Positions 16,366-25,300 of a stretch of 64,000 nucleotides of DNA are shown here, piece by piece (position 1 is the first letter of the stretch; each line of letters begins with the position of its first letter). The stretch covers positions 124,001-188,000 of the forward strand of contig NZ_CP116005.1 of NCBI RefSeq assembly GCF_027941835.1. The letters are read 5' to 3'. The notes under the pieces are model-generated. The model worked only from the letters and a program-made list of their open reading frames with translations, was not told where the DNA came from and did no database searches. Both the position numbers and the translations under genes were made by a program. Origin of the DNA: Sphingosinicella microcystinivorans (GTDB lineage: Bacteria; Pseudomonadota; Alphaproteobacteria; Sphingomonadales; Sphingomonadaceae).

Positions 16366-19300
16366 ATGGTCCTGCGTCCCGCCCTCGACAAGCGTCGCAT
16401 CATCCTCGCCGGCACCAGCCTCGCGGCGCTCGCGCTTGCGGGCGCTGCGCACGCGGGGCCGAGCGGCGGCACGGTGAGCGCCGGGAGCGCGTCCATCGCG
16501 GGCGACGGCACCGGCCGCGTGACGGTGACGCAGACCAGCGACCGCGCCATCCTCGACTGGAACAGTTTTTCGATCGGCGCGGGCGAAAGCGCGCGGTTCA
16601 TCCAGCCCGGCAGCACGTCGGTCGCCGTGAACCGCGTGACCGGCGCGGACCCCTCCTCGATCCTCGGCAGCCTCACCGCGAACGGCCGCGTCGTCCTCAT
16701 CAACCGGAACGGCATCGCCTTCGGCAAGGACGCGACGGTGGACGTCGGCGGCCTCGTCGCGACGACCGCGGACATCGACCGGCAGGCCTTCATGGCGACC
16801 GGATCGCTGAACTTCTCCGGCGGCAGCCTCCCCGGCGCGTCCGTCGTCAACGAGGGCCGCATCACCGTGCGCGACGCCGGGCTCGCCGCGCTCGTCGCGC
16901 CGAGCGTCCGCAACAGCGGCACGATCGTCGCCGACCTCGATGTCAGCGGCTGGTCCTATCAGGGCATCATGGGCGCGGGCTATTTCGGCACGCGCAACGC
17001 CGACGTCGGCCTCGACGCCCTCGACGTCTTCGGCAATGCGGTCGCACTCAACGCCGCCGGCGACCGGATGGCGGTGGGCGTGGCCTATGACGACGGCACC
17101 AGCGGCGTCTCGACGGACAATTACGGCGCCGTTTATCTGTTCAGCTTCACGGACGGCAATTTTTCGGGCGGCGCGCTGCAAGGCATCATCGGCAAGGGCT
17201 ACGCGGACGGCAAGAGCATCGACGTCGACATGCTCGACGCGGGGGATGCTCTTGGCGTCTCGGTTTCCCTCAATGCCGTCGGAGATTTGCTTGCCGTCGG
17301 GGCAGCCTTTGACGACGGCTCGGGAAATTCCGGGAGCAATTTCGGCGCCGTGCATCTGTTCGGCTTCACGGACGGCAATTTTTCGGGCGGCACGCATCTC
17401 GGCACGATCGGGCAGGGCTACGGCGCGGACGCGGGGAAACCGGCCAATATCGACATGGCCGACCACGTGGACTGGGGCATCGGGTCCGGTCTCGATGCCA
17501 ACGACAATTTTGGTTCGTCCGTTTCGCTCAACGCGGCGGGCAACAGGCTGGCGGTAGGCGCGGTCTATGACGACGGCTTCGGCAACCCCGGCGCCATCGC
17601 ATCCAACAGCGGCGCGGTCTATCTGTTCACCTTCGATCATGACAGCCAGTTCGTCGGCGGATCGCTGAGCGCTACCATCGGCTACGATTACAGCGGCGCC
17701 AACGACCTCGCACTTCCGACCGTCGCGGGCCAGAACGACGCTTTCGGCCGAAGTGTCGCGCTGAACGCCAAGGGCGACAGGCTGGCTGCCGGGGCCTTCG
17801 CCGACGACGGCTTCGGCGCCGACGGCGTTCTCAATATCGGCGCGGTTCACCTGTTCACCTTCGACGATGCGGACATGGACACCGGCTTCACCGGCGGCGC
17901 GCATGTCGGCACGATCGGCAAGAACTATGCGGGCGCAGGCGATATCGATATCGCCCCGCTCGCCAACGCGGACAACTTCGGATACGCCCTCTCGCTGAAC
18001 GCGGCCGGCGACCGTCTTGCCGTGGGCTCGCCGGGCGACGACGGGTATGGAATCGACGACACGGGCCTTACCGCGCCGACCGCCTCGTCCGGCGCCATCT
18101 ATCTGTTCAGTTTCACCGACGGCGATTTTTCCGGCGGCACACATCTCGGCACCGTCGGCAGCGGTTATATGGGCGCGAAGGACATCAATGTCGCACTGGA
18201 CCAGCAGGACGGCTTCGGCACATCGGTCGCGCTGAACGCTGCCAGCAACCGGATGGCGTCCGGCGCCTATCTGGACGACGGGACCGGCAGCGATCCGACG
18301 GGCAACTATGGCGCCGTGCATCTGTTCAGCTTTGAGGATACGAGTTTCTCCGGCGGCAGGCAGGTCGGCATCATCGGCCACGGCTATGCCGGCATGGCCC
18401 GCGACGTGCATGTCGGCCTCGATACCGGCGACCAGTTCGGAATCGGCGTCGCGCTCAATGCGGCGGGCAACCGCCTTGCCGTCGGCGCGTCCGGCGACGA
18501 CGGCTTCGGCGATCCCGGCACGACCGACAATGCCGGCGCGGTCTATCTGTTCAGCTTCACCGACGGCGACTTCAACGGCGCCGCGCTGGAAGCCATCATC
18601 GGCAGCGGCTACACGGGCGGCAAGAACATCCCCGTCGCGCTCGACACGAACGACGGGTTCGGCTCCGGCATTGCGTTCAATGCCGCCGGCGACCGGCTCG
18701 CCATCGGCGCGCACCGCGACGACGGATTCGACAATATCGGGCCCGACGGTCCCATCGACCCGGCCGATATCCCGTCCCTCACGCTCGGCAACATGGGCGC
18801 TGTGCGCCTGTTCGCGTTCGATGACGAGCATGGCGCCTTCTCGAACGGCGCGCATGTCGGCACCATCGGCTATGGCTATACCGGCGCCGGCGATCTCGAC
18901 CTCGGCGCCGGCGTCGCCGACCCCGGCAACCGGCTGGACATCGGCAGCACCTTCGGTGTCTTTCTCTCGCTGAACGCCGATGGCACGCGTCTCGCCGCCG
19001 GCTCGCATGGCGACAGGGGCTACGACAACGACCAGGTCGGTACCGGCGCCGTCTACCTGTTCACTTTCGATGACGGCGACTTCACGAGCCCGACCCACGT
19101 CGGCACGATCGGCAAAGGCTATGTCGGCGACGGCGACATCGACATGTCATCCATGATCGGCATGCACGACCTCTTCGGACGCAGCGTCGCGCTGAACGCG
19201 GCGGGCGACCGCCTCGTCGCCACAGCGTCCACCGACGACGGACCCGGCGTGGACACCGCGGCCACCACCCATAATTTCGGGGCCGTCTATCTGTTCGCCT

Positions 19301-22300
19301 TCGCGGACGACAACGGCGCCTTTTCAGGCGGCGAGTTCAAGACGATCATCGGCCACGGCTATGTCGATACGCCCGATTACACGGGCATCGACATGTCCGC
19401 CCATATCCGCCCCGTCGACAACTTCGGCCTTGCCTCCGCTCTCAGCGCCGACGGCCGCGTCCTGGCGATCAGCGCACAGAATCACGACGGCAAGAACAAC
19501 GACGCGGCGCCCGATGCGAACAGCGGCGCGGTGTTCCTGTTCCGGTTCGACGACGGCGATTTCACGAATCCGCAGCTCACGACTATCTTCGGCAGGGACT
19601 ATGGCGGCACCGATTTCGGCGTGGCCGGTCTGGACGGCAACGACAATTTCGGCTTCACCGTCGCGCTGAACGGCGCGGGCACCCGCATGGCGGTGGGCAC
19701 GTCCGGCGATGACGGCGCCGGCAACGCCGCGACGAATGCCGGCGCGGTGCGCCTCTTCTCCTTCTCCGGGGCGAGCGAGGGCTTCACCTACGCCGACGAC
19801 GCCGGCGACACGGTGAACATCCGGGCCAGCGATCTGGCCTGGCAGTTGTCGCAAGGCACGAACCTGACGCTCCAGGCCAACAACGACATCACGGTGAACA
19901 CGGCCATCGCCGTCGACAACGCGGACGGCGACGGCGGCGACCTGACGCTCCAGGCCGGGCGCAGCATCCTTCTCAACGCCGGCATCACGACGGACGGCGG
20001 CGACCTGACGCTGATCGCCAACGACGACCTCGCCAGCGGCGTCGTCAATGCCCATCGCGACGCCGGAAACGCCGTGATCACGATGGGCGCGAGTTCCTCC
20101 ATCAACGCAGGCGCCGGTTCGGTCGCCATCGAGATGCGCACCGGCGCCGGCAAGACCAACAGCGGCAGCGGCGACATCACGCTGCGCGGGATCACAGCGG
20201 GGACGCTCAGCGTCACGAGCGCCGCCGTGGCAGGCGACATCCTGCTGAACGGCAACATTACCACCAGCGGCGCGCAGGACTATACGTCGGAGCGCGACGT
20301 GAAGCTGGCGGCGAGCACGACGCTCTCCGTCTCCGGCGCGGCGACCCTCGGCATCGACGCCGCGCGGCAGATGCTGCTCGGCGCGTCCTCGAAAATCGAA
20401 AACACGTTCGACGGCAACCTCACGCCGTTCGACGCCATCGTCATCGAAGCGAACCGGCGCGCCGTCGCCGCAAGCGGCTCCCTCGAAGGCATCCAGCTCA
20501 ATACGGGGGCCATCATCCGTACGGCCGCGGGCGGCGCGGGCGCCATCGACCTTTCCGGCCGCGGGGGCTCATCCGATGGGCGCGGCATCAACATGATCGG
20601 CGGTTCCAAGATCGAATCGCTCGGCTCGGGCACCATCACGCTCCACGGCACCGGCGGCGCGGGAACCGCTTCGTCCAGCTACGGCGTCTTCCTCACCATC
20701 TCGTCCGAAATCATCGGCACGAATGGCGACATCGACATCATCGGCGAGGCCGTGGGTACGGGCAACGTCCCGGGGCTCTATATTTTCAACGGTTCGCAGG
20801 TCCGCACCACCGGCACCGGCAATATCACGCTCGAAGGGTCCACGGCAGGCGCTGGCGCAGGCATCTGGATCTACAGCGGCGGGGCCAGCGTGAAGACCGC
20901 CGCAGGCGACATCGGCATCACCGCGACCAGCGCCGCCGGCGGCTCTCCGGATTTCGAGATCGGCTCGGGCGGATCGCTCGGCGTTTCAGGCACGAACGAC
21001 ATCACCATCAATGCGGATACGGTCTCGTTCGCAGGCACGGTTTCCGGAAACGGCATCCTGACGATCCAGCCGCGCACCGACGGGCGGACGATCGGCCTTG
21101 GCGACGGCGCAGGAGACCTCGCGCTCAGCGCCATATCGCTCGCCAATATCCAGAACGGCTTCAGCGAGATCGTCATCGGCAATGCCGATGCGGGCGCCAT
21201 CACCATCGGCAGCGGCCTTTCCGCCTTCGTCGACAATCTGCGCTTCCAAAGCGCCGACGCGCTTGCGATCGGCGGCACGCTCAGCGTCGGCAGCAATCGC
21301 CTGACGCTCGACGTCGCGGACGGCGGCACACAGACCGCGGCCCTCACCGCGGGCCAGTTGCTGCTGCTCAGCACGGACAGCGACTACACGTTCGATCATT
21401 CGGGCAACGCGGTCGGCACGCTCGCGGCGAGCGTCGGCGCGGGGTCGGTCCGCGTGAACAGCGGGGCCGCCGCCGCGCTCGCCGTGGGAACCATCGGCGC
21501 GACATCGGGCATCGCGGCAGACAGCGTCGACCTCAGCACCACGGACGCGGCCGCCGATATCCTGCTGAACGCAGGGGTCAGCACGCCGGGCGCACAGACC
21601 TACACGGCAGGGCGCGACGTCAAGCTCGCGGCAGGCACGACGCTTGCCGTGTCCGGCGCCGAAACCTTGACGCTCGACGCCGCGCGGCAGGTGAGCCTCG
21701 GCGCATCCGCGAAAATCGAGAACACCTACAGCACGGATCTCACAGCGTTCGACGCCATCGTCCTCACCGGCAACCGCCGGCTCGTCGCCGATGCAGGCAA
21801 TCTTTCCGGAATCGATCTCGGCGCCGCTGCCGTGGTCAGGACCGCCGCGGGCGGCGCGGGCGCGATCGACATCTCCGGCCGGGGCGGCGCCACGCTCGGC
21901 CACGGCATCGCGATGGTGACGACCGCGACGGTCGAATCGCTCGGCGCCGGCGACATCACGCTGACGGGCGAAGCCGTGAACAGCGCGTCGAACTATTCGG
22001 GCGTGTTCATCGGCGGGGGCAGCGCCATTTCCTCCGTCGACGGAGATATCGAGGTGGCCGCTCTGTCGACAGGCTCGGCGGGCAACTACCCGGCGCTCTA
22101 TGTCCTCGGCGGCACAAGCGCGACGATCCAGTCCTCCGGGACCGGCGGCATCACCTTACAGGGCACGCGCACGACCGGCGACGGCGAAGGCATATGGATC
22201 GGTCTTGCAGGCGCGAAGGTGCAGGCGACATCGGGCAATATCGACATCACCGCCGCCGCCGCCGTCTCGACGCGCGACGCGGTGCGGCTCGGCGGCGGCG

Positions 22301-25300
22301 GCCAGATCGTCACGACCGCCGGCGGCGACATCACGATCGAAGGCACGGCGGCGACCGGCGGCTCCGGCAAGGACGTGGGAACGCTGGCGTCGTCCGTGCT
22401 CGGCGGCGCGAACACCGGCGACATCACGATCAACGCCGACACCGTCGCGTTCGCGGGCTCGACCACCGGCGCAGGCACCCTCACCTTCCAGCCGCGAACC
22501 GGCGGCCGCAGCATCGGAATCGGCACAGGCGCGGGCGACCTCGGCCTATCGGCGGCAACGCTCGGGACGGTCGTGAACGGCTTTGCCGAAATCGTCATCG
22601 GCAACGCGGGCGCGGGCGCCATAACCGTCGGCACCGGCCTTGCGGCGTTCAACGACGACCTGCGCATCGTGGGCGGCAGCACGCTTTCGATCGGCGGTGC
22701 GCTCAATGTCGGCAGCAATCGCCTGACGCTGGATATCACCGGAGCGACGGGTCAAAGCGCCGCGATCACGGCCGCGAACCTTCTTTTGCTGAACGATACC
22801 GGCACCTATACGCTGACGAATACCGGGAACACGATCAGCACGCTTGCGGCCGACACGGACTCGATCGTGCTGACACACGGTGGCGCGGGCGCTCTTGCAA
22901 TCGGTACGGTCGGCACGGTATCCGGCATCACCGCAACGAGCGTCGCCCTCACCGCGACGCAAGCAACCAGCAGCCTGATCTTCAACCAGGACGTCACGAC
23001 CAGCGGCGCGCAAACTTACTCGGCGACACTCGGCAACATCACGGCGAACAGCGGCGCCGACCTGCTTGTAACCGGGAAAGCCGCACTTGCCCTGACGGCG
23101 GGATCACAAATCTCGATCAGCGGCGGCACATTGGAAAACGGCTACACCGGCGACACGGATTCGTTCGACGCCATCGTGCTCGCCGCCAACGACGATGCGA
23201 CACCGTTCAGTTCGGCCGGCAGCAATGCCGCGATCACGCTTAAAGACGGCGCACGGATCACCACCGTCGCGGGCGGCGGCGGCGCGATCCGGATGACCGG
23301 CAAGGCCGGCACGGGGCTTTCCGACGCCATCGGCATCAGGATCGCGGACAGCACGGTCGAATCGCTGGGCGCAGGCACCGTCACCCTGGCGGGCACCGGC
23401 GGCGCGGGCGCGACGGGCGGCGGCAGGTCCGGCGTCGTCATCGGCGGCACGACAGGCTCGCGCATCGAGAGCGGCCTCGGCGACATCACCATCACCGGCA
23501 TCGCCGGCGCGGCGACCTCCGGCCTCGCCAACGTCGGCGTCGACGTGGCCGGGAACTCGACGGTCGTCTCGACCGGAAGCGGCCCGGACGCGGCCGGGAT
23601 CATCGTCAGCGGCACGGGCGGCGGCAGCGGCGGCTCCACGCTCAACCACGGCGTGCGCCTCGCCGGCGCGCTCGCGCTTTCCAGCGACGCCGGCGCCATC
23701 ACCGTGACCGCGGCGGGCGGATCGCCCGTCTCCGGCAGCGACAACGACGGCCTCGTCCTTTCGGGCGCGGGCGCGGTCATCCAGTCCGTCAGCGGCGAGA
23801 TCGTGGTCGACGCCGCCGCCGGCACCGGCGGCAAGCACCTCGACAACCTCGCGGGCAGCGGCGCGGTGGCCTCCGCCGGGCGGTGGATCATCTATCTCCC
23901 GGACCCGGACGACACCGTGTTCGGCGACCTCGCCAGCGGCAGCCTGCCGATCTGGGGACAGACCGGCGGAACGCTCCCGCCGGCCTCCGTGGGGGCCGGA
24001 AACCGCTACGTCTTCGCCCTCCAGCCGACGCTGACGGCGAGCACGGCCTTCAGCGACGACAAGGTCTACGGCGACGCCTATTCGTGGCCGACCCCGGTGT
24101 TCGGCACGCACTACGACCTGAACGGTCTCGTCGACGCCTCGGATTACGGCAACGTGTGGACGCAAGAGACGCTGGCAACCATCGGCCTCTCCGGCGCGCC
24201 CGTGCTGAGTTCGGCAGGCGCCGCCGCCGGCGCGAACGTCGCCGGCTCGCCCTACGGCATCAGCCTCGCGAACGGCACGCTGGCCAATACCGCAGGCTAC
24301 CGGTTCGGCACGCCGTCCTCGACCGGCACGCTGACCGTGACACCGAAAACGCTCACCCTCACCGGCGTGACCGCGGCAGGCAAGGACTACGACGGCGACA
24401 CCGACGCCGACCTTGCGGGCGGCGCCCTCGTCGGCCTCGTGGGCAGCGACGACGTGGAGTTCTCCGCCGGCACCGGCAGCTTCGCGAGCAAGAACGTCGG
24501 CACGTGGGCGGTCACAGCGAGCGGCTACGCCCTCACCGGCGACGATGCCGGGAACTACACGCTGACCCAGCCGACGGTCGCCGACGCCACGATCACGGCG
24601 AAAGCCCTCACGCTCACCGGCGTGACCGCGACCGACAAGAACTACGACGGCGACACCGACGCCGACCTTTCCGGCGGCACCCTCGTCGGCCTCGTCGGCA
24701 GCGAGGACGTAGGCTTCTCCGCCGGCACCGGCAGCTTCGCGAGCAAGAACATCGGCACGTGGACTATCACCGCCAGCGGCTACACCCTCACCGGCGATGA
24801 CGCCGACAACTACACGCTGACACAGCCGACGGTCGCCGATGCAACGATCACCGCCAAGGCCCTCACGCTCACCGGCGTGACCGCGACCGACAAGGACTAC
24901 GACGGCGACACCGACGCCGACCTTTCCGGCGGCACCCTCGTCGGCCTCGTCGGCAGCGAGGACGTGAGCTTCTCCGCCGGCACCGGCAGCTTCGCGAGCA
25001 AGAACATCGGCACGTGGACCATCACCGCTAGCGGTTACGCGCTGACCGGCGACGATGCCGGGAACTACATGCTGACACAGCCCAGCGTCGCCGATGCGAC
25101 GATCACGGCGAAGGCGCTCACGCTGACCGGCGTCACCGCCTCCGGCAAGGACTACGACGGCGATGCGGATGCGGATCTTTCGGGCGGTGTCCTCGTCGGC
25201 GTGATCAGCGGCGACGATGTCGAATTCACTGCAGGTTCGGGACTCTTCGCCAGCAAGAACGCGGGAACGTGGAGCGTCACGGCCAGCGGCTATACACTCG

